NCBI GenBank assembly: GCA_963820495.1
Contig: CAWGAF010000001.1
Span: 620,001-684,000, forward strand
DNA: 64,000 bases
Direction of reading: 5' to 3'
Origin: JBBIPA01 sp963820495
Lineage (GTDB): Bacteria; Chloroflexota; Dehalococcoidia; GIF9; UBA5629
Made by a program: the position numbers and the translations under genes. Below, piece after piece: positions 27,677-35,692 of this stretch. Below the pieces are notes generated by a model that was given only the letters and a program-made list of their open reading frames with translations, was not told the origin of the DNA and did no database searches. Positions within the stretch are counted from its first letter, which is position 1, and each line of letters begins with the position of its first letter.

Positions 27677-27907
27677 CTGTCTGTCATAACCCCCATTTCC
27701 TGGCAAACTTTTGAATGTGTCCTCTTAAAAGCAGGTTGCCACTTTGACAGACAGGAAGGCGATCACCGTATCTACAAGAAAAAAGGGCTAAAACGTCCCC
27801 TGGTTATTCCCATGGAAAAAGATTTGCCCGTTTTCATTATTCGTAATAATCTTAGAACACTAGGGATTAGCCGGGAAGAATACTTTACACTTCTACAAGG
27901 CTGCTAG
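27677..27907 (+). CDS. hicA: HicA-family mRNA interferase toxin with non-standard start
   Basis: About 76 residues: a dsRBD-like fold with TFECVLLKAGCHFDRQEGDHRIYKKK, the HicA active-site His in GDHRIY, and the C-terminal LRTLGISREEYFTLL. HicA cleaves mRNA and is held by HicB. The frame is the same as hicB and directly follows its TAG stop (27671-27673). No ATG, GTG or TTG lies before the conserved part. CTG at 27677 is the best candidate, with AGAGGT (27664-27669) 7 bases upstream; ATA at 27686 is another. An internal ATG would remove the active site. Toxin synthesis may therefore be deliberately weak, or the gene is impaired. Confidence 0.72.
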   Translation: MSVITPISWQTFECVLLKAGCHFDRQEGDHRIYKKKGLKRPLVIPMEKDLPVFIIRNNLRTLGISREEYFTLLQGC

Positions 27908-28296
27908 TATTAAATTACTCCCCTCCTTCTGTCATCGCAAGGATTTTACTTTTCTGTCATTGCAGACGCGGCGAAGCAATCGCTGCGCAATACTTCCACT
28001 ACCCATGCCTAAACCCTAAGCACAAAATCCTAAATCCTAAATAAATATAAATTACCAAAATTCAAAATAGTGTTTGGGAAATTGGTAATTTATCATTTGA
28101 ATTTGTTTAGGATTTGAGATTTAGAATTTAGGATTTGGGAGTGAGGAGGAAATGCGTAGGGATTGTGTTGTAATCTAAATCCTACATTAAAATCAGCCGA
28201 ATCCTACACAAGAATCAGGCTTTCGCTGACAGACTCAGTCCATATTTCCAGCTATACTTAATATCCTTCCAACAATTCAGATGGGGTAGGTGGTGC
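27908..28296. repeat. Family A and family D repeats
   Basis: 27917-27982 holds a degraded family A copy. 28008-28142 is a family D inverted repeat: CCTAAACCCTAAGCACAAAA and AATCCTAAATCCTAAAT on the left and TTTAGGATTTGAGATTTAG, TTTAGGATTTGGG on the right, around an AT-rich centre. A second family D copy lies at 56866-57012. No gene is supported in these 389 bases. Confidence 0.75.
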
Positions 28297-28704
28297 ATGA
28301 CATCAAAAGAGAAACTGAAGGTTTTTATCGCTGACGACTCAGACTTCATCCGGGAACGTTTACCAGAAATGCTCTCACAGCTGTCAGGGGTGGAAGTAAT
28401 AGGTCAAGCTGAAGACGGCATCGAAGCCGTGAAGTCTATCCTGACACTAAGTCCCGATGTGGTTATACTGGATATTCGCATGCCCGGCAAGGGCGGTATC
28501 GAAGTGCTCAAAGAGGTAAAGAAACATAAGCCGTCAACCGTAATAATCATACTCACCAACTATCCCTACCCTCAATATAAAAAGAAATGCCTGGAGGCGG
28601 GTGCAGATTTTTTCCTGGATAAATCGGTAGATTTTGACCAGCTTCCCGACATTCTAAGAAAGGTGAGTCAGGCGGGTGGAGCAAAGGAAGTGGCTGACAT
28701 TTAA
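28297..28704 (+). CDS. Single-domain CheY-like response regulator
   Basis: 135 residues, receiver domain only. The acidic pocket is FIADDSDF, the phosphorylatable Asp is D59 (VVILDIRMPG), the Thr switch is IIILTNYPYP and the Lys is LDKSVDF. It has no output domain, so it acts by phosphorylation-dependent binding or as a phosphate sink. It lies just upstream of the CheB-CheR-PAS fusion and the PAS/HD-GYP protein, with which it probably forms one signalling unit. Confidence 0.92.
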   Translation: MTSKEKLKVFIADDSDFIRERLPEMLSQLSGVEVIGQAEDGIEAVKSILTLSPDVVILDIRMPGKGGIEVLKEVKKHKPSTVIIILTNYPYPQYKKKCLEAGADFFLDKSVDFDQLPDILRKVSQAGGAKEVADI

Positions 28705-28748
28705 GCTGGTCAACATCACAGTATCAGCAACGAATGAGGGAGGAGAAG

Positions 28749-28850
28749 ATGAGAATAAAGATGGATGGTTTCTGGGGTGGACCATCGGTAGGCCTCCCTT
28801 CGAAAGGCTGGAGTACAATGATTTATGTTATACCATTTGAGATAAATTGA
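28749..28850 (+). CDS. Possible 33-residue small protein
   Basis: A short frame (MRIKMDGFWGGPSVG..., ending VIPFEIN) with a strong GGGAGGAG site directly upstream of ATG at 28749. It lies between the CheY-like and CheB-CheR genes, with only 14 bases to the latter. The binding site is better than that of most neighbours. There is no recognised family; it may be a real small protein or a leader that couples translation to the next gene. Confidence 0.4.
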   Translation: MRIKMDGFWGGPSVGLPSKGWSTMIYVIPFEIN

Positions 28851-28864
28851 AAGGGTGAGTCAGG

Positions 28865-31861
28865 ATGGCAACAAGGAAAGAAGCTAGAAAGCAGGGTAAA
28901 GGTCAAGCGTCCGGCAGGAAAGGACCTGTCACCACGAAACGCCCCAGAAAAGCTACTCCTGCTGCGCCTGAAGGCAAAGCTACCTATTCGATCGTCGGCA
29001 TAGGTGCTTCTGCTGGCGGCTTAGAAGCTCTACAGGAGCTATTCAAAAATATGCCAGCGGACACTGGCATGGGGTTTGTTATTGTATCTCACCTGGATCC
29101 TTCTCACGTAACTATGTTGCCAGAACTCATTGGCAAAACTACAAAAATGCCTGTTTCCGAAGCCAAAAACCAAACCAGCATTAAACCTAACAACATATAC
29201 ATCATTCCCAGAAACAAGAATATAGCTATATTCAACAGGAAATTGATTTTGCTGGAACTAGCAGAGCCGCACGGCTTAAGATTTCCCATTGATTTCTTTC
29301 TCAAATCATTGGCTGATGATCAAGGAACAAGAGCTATTTGTGTCATTCTATCCGGAACCGGAACGGACGGCACCATAGGTTTGCAAGCAGTAAAAGCCAG
29401 GTCAGGTCTGGCAATTGTACAGGAACCAGGTTCAGCTAAGTATAATGGGATGCCAGAGAGTGCAATAAGCACAGGCCTTGTTGACTTTGTTTTACCCCCA
29501 TTGAAAATAGCAAATCAGCTGGCGTCGTTGGCCGCCAGTTTTAAGACCAAACCAGTACCAGTATTGCCGCTAGCTGCAGATAGATTAACTGGCTTTTACG
29601 AAAAAATATTCTGGCTGATACGTCAATATACCAAACATGACTTTTCACAGTACAAACGGCCAACAATAACCCGGCGCATAGAGAGACGAATGGTTGTTAA
29701 CCAAATCAGCAGTATTGGGGATTATGTTAGCTTTCTAGAGCGGAATCCAGCAGAAGTGAAAGCTCTCTTTAAAGATATTTTAATCAGTGTTACCGGGTTT
29801 TTCCGAGACAGTGAAGCCTTTATCGCTCTTAAGGAATGTCTAACAGATTTGATATCTACTATACCTGAAACAGCTGTCATCCGCGCCTGGGTTCCTGGCT
29901 GTGCCACGGGTGAGGAAGCTTATTCTATAGCCATACTTATCCAAGAATGCCTGCATAAAACGGGACGGGACAACCAGGTACAAATCTTTGCTAGCGACAT
30001 AGATGAGGTTGCCCTTAATAAAGCGCGCACTGGCTCCTACCCCATGGGCATTGCTACTGATATAACACAGGATCGTTTAAAGCACTTCTTTGTTCAGAAA
30101 GAGGATGTCTATGCTGTTAAAAAGGAAATCAGGGGTACCTTAGTTTTTTCTGCTCACGATGTCAATAAGGATCCGCCATTTACCAAGGTAGATTTGATTT
30201 GCTGCCGCAACCTGCTGATTTATTTCAACCCCGTTTTACAGACAAGATTATTGTCTCAACTGCACTATGCCTTAAACGAAGGAGGGATTCTCTTCCTGGG
30301 TCCTTCGGAGACAACAGGGAAATCCGCGGAGCTATTTATTACTCTTAACAGCAAATGGAAAATATTCAAGCGTTCAAGTAGTGCTTCTAAGTTCGATGTA
30401 TTACGGGTTGCTCCTTACCAATCCGGGTTCCAGCGTGCCGAACCAGCCAGCCGCACAACGAGCCAAGAGGATGAAACAATTAATGTCATAGAAATGGTTA
30501 GAAAAAAACTTCTGCGTGAACACACTCCCGCGGCTGTTGTCGTAAATTCCCAAAACAATATAATCTACATACACGGCAAGATCACTAATTTCCTGGAGCT
30601 TCCAGCGGGACCAATAAATACGAATATCCTTGACATGGCGCGACCAGGTATCAGAAACGAACTATCAAATGCCCTGCAAAGAGCATTCCTTCAGGGGAGA
30701 GAGACCAGTCACCATGACCTGAAAGTAAAACAAGAAGGTGATATTGTTGATGTTGATTTAAAAATAAGCCCGCTGGTCTATGCCAAAGAAAAGCCGACAC
30801 TATGCATTGTTACGTTCCAGGCATTAACCCCTGCTAAATCGGAAGCTCCAGCTGGAACGGCGTCTCGCCATGGAAAGCGAACTGACCAGATCGCAGAACT
30901 GGAGCAGGAAATACAAACTACCAAGGAAATCCTCCAGAGCACCATAGAAGAACTGGAAACCTCCAACGAAGAAATGAAATCAACCAATGAGGAATTACAG
31001 TCTACCAACGAGGAATTGCAGAGCAGCAATGAAGAGATGGAGACATCTAGAGAGGAATTACAATCAATCAACGAGGAGCTTCTGACGGTAAATAACGAGT
31101 GTCAGGCAAAGATTGAAGAATTAAATGAACTTAATGATGACTTACAGAACTTTTTTAATAGTACTGCCATCGCTACCATATTCCTGGACATGGATCTGCA
31201 CCTCAAGCGTTTTACTCCTGCGTCTACCAAAATATTTAATATAATAGACTCTGATATTGGCCGCCCCATCACTCATATCACCTCCAAAATAGTATATGAC
31301 CAGCTAGAGCGGGATTTACAGGAAGTGCTGGACACTCTGATCCCCAGAAGTGTAGAAGTGCAAGCCCAGGATTCATTATTTTCATACGCCCTGCGCATAT
31401 TACCCTACCGCACCTCGCATAATGCCATTCAAGGCGTAGTGATGAATATTGTGGATATTACCGCAGAGAAGAAGGCTGCCCAGGAAATTGGTACAGCTGG
31501 CCGAAGGGTTGCCGAGAGCATCGTCGACACGGTGCGTGAGCCACTATTAGTGTTGGATAGCGAGCTTCGAGTTATTTCAACCAACAAAGCCTTCTATGAT
31601 ATGTTCAAAGTCTCCAGGGAAGAAACGGAAACACGATTCATCTACGACATGGGTAATAAGCAGTGGGATATCCCCCAGCTCAGGCATCTGCTGGAAGAAA
31701 TCTTACCTCAAAATAGCAAGTTCCATAACTATAAAGTTGAACATAAATTCCCCACTATCGGGGAAAAAACAATGCTACTCAATGCCCGTAAAATTGTTGA
31801 AACATCAGGGCAATCACCACTGATACTGCTGGCTATCGAGGACATTACTGAGAAGAATTAG
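28865..31861 (+). CDS. CheB-CheR-PAS fusion protein
   Basis: 998 residues. After a basic N-terminus, residues about 41-215 form a CheB methylesterase with the Ser/His/Asp triad in GIGASAGGLEAL, VSHLDPSH and LSGTGTDGT. CheR methyltransferase follows (about 240-495; RAWVPGCATGEEAYS binds S-adenosylmethionine, and VDLICCRNLLIYF is typical). A heptad coiled coil of IEELETSNEEMKSTNEEL type is at about 680-765, then two PAS domains ending DITAEKKAA and DITEKN. Many relatives continue into a histidine kinase; this one stops after PAS, so output must pass to a partner. There are no chemoreceptor, CheA or flagellar genes nearby. Confidence 0.93.
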   Translation: MATRKEARKQGKGQASGRKGPVTTKRPRKATPAAPEGKATYSIVGIGASAGGLEALQELFKNMPADTGMGFVIVSHLDPSHVTMLPELIGKTTKMPVSEAKNQTSIKPNNIYIIPRNKNIAIFNRKLILLELAEPHGLRFPIDFFLKSLADDQGTRAICVILSGTGTDGTIGLQAVKARSGLAIVQEPGSAKYNGMPESAISTGLVDFVLPPLKIANQLASLAASFKTKPVPVLPLAADRLTGFYEKIFWLIRQYTKHDFSQYKRPTITRRIERRMVVNQISSIGDYVSFLERNPAEVKALFKDILISVTGFFRDSEAFIALKECLTDLISTIPETAVIRAWVPGCATGEEAYSIAILIQECLHKTGRDNQVQIFASDIDEVALNKARTGSYPMGIATDITQDRLKHFFVQKEDVYAVKKEIRGTLVFSAHDVNKDPPFTKVDLICCRNLLIYFNPVLQTRLLSQLHYALNEGGILFLGPSETTGKSAELFITLNSKWKIFKRSSSASKFDVLRVAPYQSGFQRAEPASRTTSQEDETINVIEMVRKKLLREHTPAAVVVNSQNNIIYIHGKITNFLELPAGPINTNILDMARPGIRNELSNALQRAFLQGRETSHHDLKVKQEGDIVDVDLKISPLVYAKEKPTLCIVTFQALTPAKSEAPAGTASRHGKRTDQIAELEQEIQTTKEILQSTIEELETSNEEMKSTNEELQSTNEELQSSNEEMETSREELQSINEELLTVNNECQAKIEELNELNDDLQNFFNSTAIATIFLDMDLHLKRFTPASTKIFNIIDSDIGRPITHITSKIVYDQLERDLQEVLDTLIPRSVEVQAQDSLFSYALRILPYRTSHNAIQGVVMNIVDITAEKKAAQEIGTAGRRVAESIVDTVREPLLVLDSELRVISTNKAFYDMFKVSREETETRFIYDMGNKQWDIPQLRHLLEEILPQNSKFHNYKVEHKFPTIGEKTMLLNARKIVETSGQSPLILLAIEDITEKN

Positions 31862-31937
31862 TGTAATACGACTTTTTATTAAACTGGAAGAAAGTGGATA
31901 TTACGCTTCTGTAAATGAAGCCCAGAAGAAGGTGCAC

Positions 31938-33875
31938 GTGGCTAAAATAATTGGTACCGAAAGAAAGAAAAAACTCCGCAAACTTGCCGAGAAAATAATA
32001 TCTGAGAAACCACAGATTATCGGGGAACTAGATCCCACAGATATTAAAAAACTGGTTCATGAACTGCATATACATCAAATTGAGCTGGAAATGCAGAATG
32101 AGGAGCTGCGCCGAGTTCAACTTGAACTTCAGGAGTCACGGGACAAGTATCAGGAACTGTATGAGTCTACGCCGACCGGTTATTGCATTCTTGACCAGAG
32201 CAGTTTGATAGTTAATGCAAATCCTAGCATTGGTGAGCTGCTGGGGATGGAAAATCACAAGCTAATTGGTATGAAATTCACCGACTTTATTTCACCAGAT
32301 TTTCAAGACATGTTCTATCTCCATAGAAAAGAAGTGAGTAAAACTGGTGCCAAGGGTATTTGTGAACTCAAGATGTTGAGAGCAGATAGCACCCCATTCT
32401 ACACTCAGATGGTAAGCAATGTTATCCTGATAAAAAACAATAATATAAGTCGGCATCATATCTCTATTACTGACATCACCGAGCACAGGCTAATAGCGTT
32501 GTCGCTGCGAAAGAACGAACAACGCCTGAAAGAAGCCGAAAAATTAGGAAAGATCGGGAACTGGGAATTTGATATTAATACCCAGAAGGTTGAATGGTCT
32601 GACATGGTATATACACTGTATGAGCGAGACAAAGCTTTGGGGCCGCCTAGCCCTGAGAAAGAGGCAACCTACTATGCTCCAGAAGAAGCTAGAAGGTTAA
32701 GAGAATTCGCACGCCTTGCTATGGAAAATGGAGAGGAACTTAATTACGACTTTACCGCAAAGTTGCCCAGCGGAAATACCGTTCTCTTCAACGCTTGGAT
32801 TCGTCCTGTTAAAGATGAAGAAGGACGCGTGATTAAACTGTTCGGTACTGTCCAGGACATCACCGAACGCAAGCGGGCTGAGGAGAGATACCGCAGCCTT
32901 TTTGAGCAGTCCAGGGACCCAATCTTTATCACTATACGTAGTGGGGAATATGTCGATTTTAACCAGTCTATGCTGGACCTCTTCGGCTATACCAGAAAAG
33001 AGCTGATGGGCATGAATGTAACGGAGACATATTCCATCCCAGCTAACCGGAGACAGTTTCAAAAAGCAATAGAACAAAAAGGTTTTGTCCAGGACTATGA
33101 GACGAAGTTTCGTAAAAAAGACGGAACCGAGGTAGAATGCCTGCTCACATCAACTCTTCGGTTGGACGATAACGGCAATATTCTGGGGTACCAGGGCATT
33201 ATACGCGATGTCACCGGGCATAACCAGGTAAAAATAGAGCTTGAGAAGAGCTACACTAGCTTGCAGAAAGCTGTGGAGGCGACCGTTAAGGCTATAGCTT
33301 TGACCAGCGAGATAAGAGACCCATACACCGCTGGACATCAGCAGCGGGTGGCCGAGCTGGCTTGCGCTATAGCTAAAAAAATGGGGCTTGATGAGGAGCA
33401 GATTGAGACGATAAATATGGCTGGAATCCTCCATGATATTGGTAAGATATATGTGCCCGCTGAAATACTGAGCAGGCCCAACAAATTGAATGAAATCGAA
33501 ATGAATATGATCAGAGCCCATGCCCAGGTCGGCTGTGACATATTGGAGGCGCTAGAGCTACCGTGGGCGATCTGTCCGATAGTGCTCCAACATCATGAAA
33601 GAATTGATGGCTCCGGTTACCCCGCTGGTTTATCTGATGGAGATATCCTCATCGAAGCCAGAATCATAGCTGTGGCTGATGTTGTCGAGGCCATGAGCTC
33701 GCACCGTCCCTACCGGCCAGCACTGGGCATAGATGCAGCCCTTAATGAAATCCAGCAAAACAGGGGCAAGCTCTACGACCCTGACGTGGTAGACATCTGC
33801 CTGACGCTGTTTGAGGAGAAAGAGTTTAAGCTCAAGGAGCCTTCCCGCATCAGTATTGCCTCGTCGCTCATTTAG
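31938..33875 (+). CDS. PAS/HD-GYP signalling protein
   Basis: About 645 residues. An N-terminal helical segment (about 1-70) is followed by three PAS domains (about 75-185, 193-315 and 318-435) and an HD-GYP domain (about 450-640) with H-D in AGILHDIGKIYVP and HHERIDGSGYP. HD-GYP proteins hydrolyse cyclic di-GMP or act in related signalling. The second PAS is strikingly similar to the seventh PAS of the kinase at 22068 (KNEQRLKEAEKLGKIGNWEF), indicating domain duplication. GTG at 31938 is preferred because AGAAGG lies about 6 bases upstream; GTG at 31932 is possible. It follows the CheB-CheR gene by 76 bases. Confidence 0.9.
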   Translation: MAKIIGTERKKKLRKLAEKIISEKPQIIGELDPTDIKKLVHELHIHQIELEMQNEELRRVQLELQESRDKYQELYESTPTGYCILDQSSLIVNANPSIGELLGMENHKLIGMKFTDFISPDFQDMFYLHRKEVSKTGAKGICELKMLRADSTPFYTQMVSNVILIKNNNISRHHISITDITEHRLIALSLRKNEQRLKEAEKLGKIGNWEFDINTQKVEWSDMVYTLYERDKALGPPSPEKEATYYAPEEARRLREFARLAMENGEELNYDFTAKLPSGNTVLFNAWIRPVKDEEGRVIKLFGTVQDITERKRAEERYRSLFEQSRDPIFITIRSGEYVDFNQSMLDLFGYTRKELMGMNVTETYSIPANRRQFQKAIEQKGFVQDYETKFRKKDGTEVECLLTSTLRLDDNGNILGYQGIIRDVTGHNQVKIELEKSYTSLQKAVEATVKAIALTSEIRDPYTAGHQQRVAELACAIAKKMGLDEEQIETINMAGILHDIGKIYVPAEILSRPNKLNEIEMNMIRAHAQVGCDILEALELPWAICPIVLQHHERIDGSGYPAGLSDGDILIEARIIAVADVVEAMSSHRPYRPALGIDAALNEIQQNRGKLYDPDVVDICLTLFEEKEFKLKEPSRISIASSLI

Positions 33876-33889
33876 AAGGCAAAAGGCAA

Positions 33890-34036
33890 CAGGGCCTTCA
33901 CCATCACCTTAATCCTCTGCCGTCAAGGGAGAGGAAAGTCCTGGCAATGACGGTATTACAAGGCAAGGTATACGGAGACCTCCTTGAACTCCGGGATTGC
34001 TTCGTCGCTACCGCTTCTCGCAATGACAAAGAGAAG
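33890..34036. repeat. Family B fragment and family A repeat
   Basis: 33905-33940 has a worn family B palindrome (TCAAGGGAGAGG). 33940-34032 is a family A copy in reverse: GGCAATGACGG, GGAGACCTCCTTGAACTCC, GGATTGCTTCGTCG and CTCGCAATGACA. It abuts the stop of the HicB-like gene. Confidence 0.75.
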
Positions 34037-34042
34037 GAATTT

Positions 34043-34252
34043 TCACAACGCCATTACCTCGTCTTTGACCATGTGGAGACGGATTAACTTGGGCATTTCT
34101 TCGTCAGCGAAATGACACCTTACGGCATCTTTAACCATCTCTCTAAGTTCGTCCATAGTCTCGCCAAAGGTGAAAATGGCATGTCCTAAAGCTCTAGCCT
34201 CATATCCCCCTTCGTTCGATTCTTCGATCAGAAAGATGACCTCTTCTGACAT
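34043..34252 (-). CDS. Small HicB-like protein without a toxin partner
   Basis: 69 residues: IFLIEESNEGGYEARALGHAIFTFGETMDELREMVKDAVRCHFADEEMPKLIRLHM. This is the compact HicB-like fold (Y-x-A-x-A-L-x-x-[AP]-I-x-[TS]-x-G-[ED]-[TS]-x-[DE]-E-L) usually followed by a HicA toxin. GGAGGT lies about 9 bases before the ATG. Downstream on the same strand there is only a family A repeat, and no hicA frame was found, so the antitoxin appears orphaned. It may have lost its partner when the repeat inserted. Confidence 0.7.
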   Translation of the reverse strand: MSEEVIFLIEESNEGGYEARALGHAIFTFGETMDELREMVKDAVRCHFADEEMPKLIRLHMVKDEVMAL

Positions 34253-34319
34253 CTGCCTTATACCTCCTCTTCTGAACTAAAGTTTACTCTATACTCTGCT
34301 GATTATCAATGGCTCCACA

Positions 34320-34640
34320 CATCAAGTTTTAGTAAGGAAGCAATGATAGAAGGGTCGAAAGGTTGAGGCAATCATAATTTTTTGTGGAGTTACCTGTCCC
34401 AGACCGCCAGGTCTTCCCAAATGTAAGGGCGGGTTCAAAAACCCGCACCAGGGCGCACCTGAAGGTCTGTCCCTACTGTCATCGCGAGTCCGCCTCGGCG
34501 GGCGTGGCGATCCCGCGGGATCAATGGGCACCCGCGAGTTCCTTATGATTGTATAGGGAAAGCGCAGAGATTGCTTCGTCGTCCCGACTTAGTCGGGACT
34601 CCTCGCAATGACAGGGGGAAAATGTTCGCAATGACAGAGC
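34320..34640. repeat. Family C and family A repeats
   Basis: 34390-34475 is family C (CCAGACCGCCAGGTCTTCCC, GGGCGGGTTCAAAAACCCGC, CCTGAAGGTCTGTCCCTAC). 34478-34635 is family A, with CATCGCGAG, small palindromic inserts (CCGCCTCGGCGGGCG; GTCCCGACTTAGTCGGGAC), GATTGCTTCGTC and CTCGCAATGACAGG. No gene is supported in the 394-base gap. Confidence 0.85.
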
Positions 34641-34646
34641 AAGAAG

Positions 34647-35114
34647 CTAGACGTCTCCTAGTTGAAGCTGCTGGACAAAGCGCTGCTGCCTGGCATCGAA
34701 GGCAAGCCTGATGCCTGTTACTCTAAAGTTAATACCTTCCTGCTCAGCCATGAGGTCATAGATAGTGATAACGTCCCAAAGCTCTACAGCACAGTTGGGG
34801 GGTAAGGTGACAAAGCCTGCTTTACCTTCGAGGCGGGCTTTGGCTATGGCTGCCTGCGCTACCTGCTCGGCCAGTGCTGCGGTGGTGACCAAGGGCTGTA
34901 GCTTAAAGTCCAGGCGCTCACCAACCAGGCCTATCTCGGTGGTGTTCTCATCTGCGCCTGACACTGGATTGTCCTCCGTGTCCTTGCTTAGTACCATTAC
35001 CCTGTTATTGTTCCAGCTGGCGGTGCGGTAGCTGCCGTCCAGCAAGAAGTGCCTGGGTGCTAGCTGCGCTGTTACATTGTAGAGGGGCTGGTTGTAGAGA
35101 TAGGTGTTATACAT
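34647..35114 (-). CDS. Phage tail hub C-terminal-like fragment
   Basis: 155 residues. The segment LKPLVTTAALAEQVAQAAIAKARLEGK-type helix (here QPLVTTAALAEQVAQAAIAK) followed by AGFVTLPPNCAVELWDVITIYD and FRVTGIRLAFDARQQRFVQQLQLGDV matches the C-terminal part of siphovirus baseplate-hub/tail-tip proteins. The N-terminal portions usually before it are absent. The frame starts at an ATG directly next to a family A repeat, with an in-frame stop two codons upstream. The hub gene at 37276-39162 lacks this part and also ends beside a repeat, so the two may be halves of one gene. The assignment to tail tip is an inference from pattern. Confidence 0.55.
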   Translation of the reverse strand: MYNTYLYNQPLYNVTAQLAPRHFLLDGSYRTASWNNNRVMVLSKDTEDNPVSGADENTTEIGLVGERLDFKLQPLVTTAALAEQVAQAAIAKARLEGKAGFVTLPPNCAVELWDVITIYDLMAEQEGINFRVTGIRLAFDARQQRFVQQLQLGDV

Positions 35115-35125
35115 AATTCATTCAA

Positions 35126-35312
35126 TCACAAGGTACTCGCGGGTTCCCATTGATCCCACGGGTTCGCCACGTGCTTCGCACTCGCGATGACAACTTTTTG
35201 ACAAGGCAAGGTACTCGTCCGCCTGAGGCGGATTGAACTCCGAGATTGCTTCGTCATCCGCCTAAGGCTGATTCCTCGCAATGACAGGGTGGGAGGGACT
35301 CGCAATGACATT
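35126..35312. repeat. Family A repeat pair
   Basis: GGTACTCGCGGG / CCCACGGG..CGCCACGTGCTTCGCACTCGCGATGAC on the left, then GATTGCTTCGTC, palindromic insert ATCCGCCTAAGGCTGAT, CCTCGCAATGACAGG and a final CTCGCAATGACA. It separates two minus-strand tail genes. Confidence 0.85.
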
Positions 35313-35318
35313 CATTTA

Positions 35319-35684
35319 CTATTTTTCCTCTAAAGCCTTAAGCCTGGCTTCCAGGTCTGCCAGTTTAGCCTCATGGTCATTTACTAAAACTAACTTAGGC
35401 TGTGCATTTAGCATAAATGTCTCAAACTCTGACTTGGCGGGGGTGACTGGCTCTATGTCAACAAGAGCATCGATTTGCTCTTTGCTGGTGTTGCCCACAG
35501 AGATAGCCAGCAGGAAAGCATAAGGATTGTTGGCGCTCTCGACAACAACTGCTGGCAGGGTAACATCCTTCAATGCGCCTGCCATGACAGGGGGAACGCC
35601 TACAATTATCTCAGTGATACCAAGCTGCTCTGCGTTAGTTTTGATGGTCTGAGTTATCTTTTGACAGACTAATACCTTTCTCAT
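35319..35684 (-). CDS. Unknown small protein of the phage tail module
   Basis: 121 residues: an alpha/beta N-terminal part (KVLVCQKITQTIKTNAEQLGITEIIVGVPPVMAGALKDVTLPAVVVESANNPYAFLLAISV) and a C-terminal coiled coil (HEAKLADLEARLKALEEK). I do not recognise the family. It lies 8 bases downstream of the fibre-like gene on the same strand, so it may be a fibre chaperone or accessory; this is a guess from position. Confidence 0.6.
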   Translation of the reverse strand: MRKVLVCQKITQTIKTNAEQLGITEIIVGVPPVMAGALKDVTLPAVVVESANNPYAFLLAISVGNTSKEQIDALVDIEPVTPAKSEFETFMLNAQPKLVLVNDHEAKLADLEARLKALEEK

Positions 35685-35692
35685 GTTACTCC

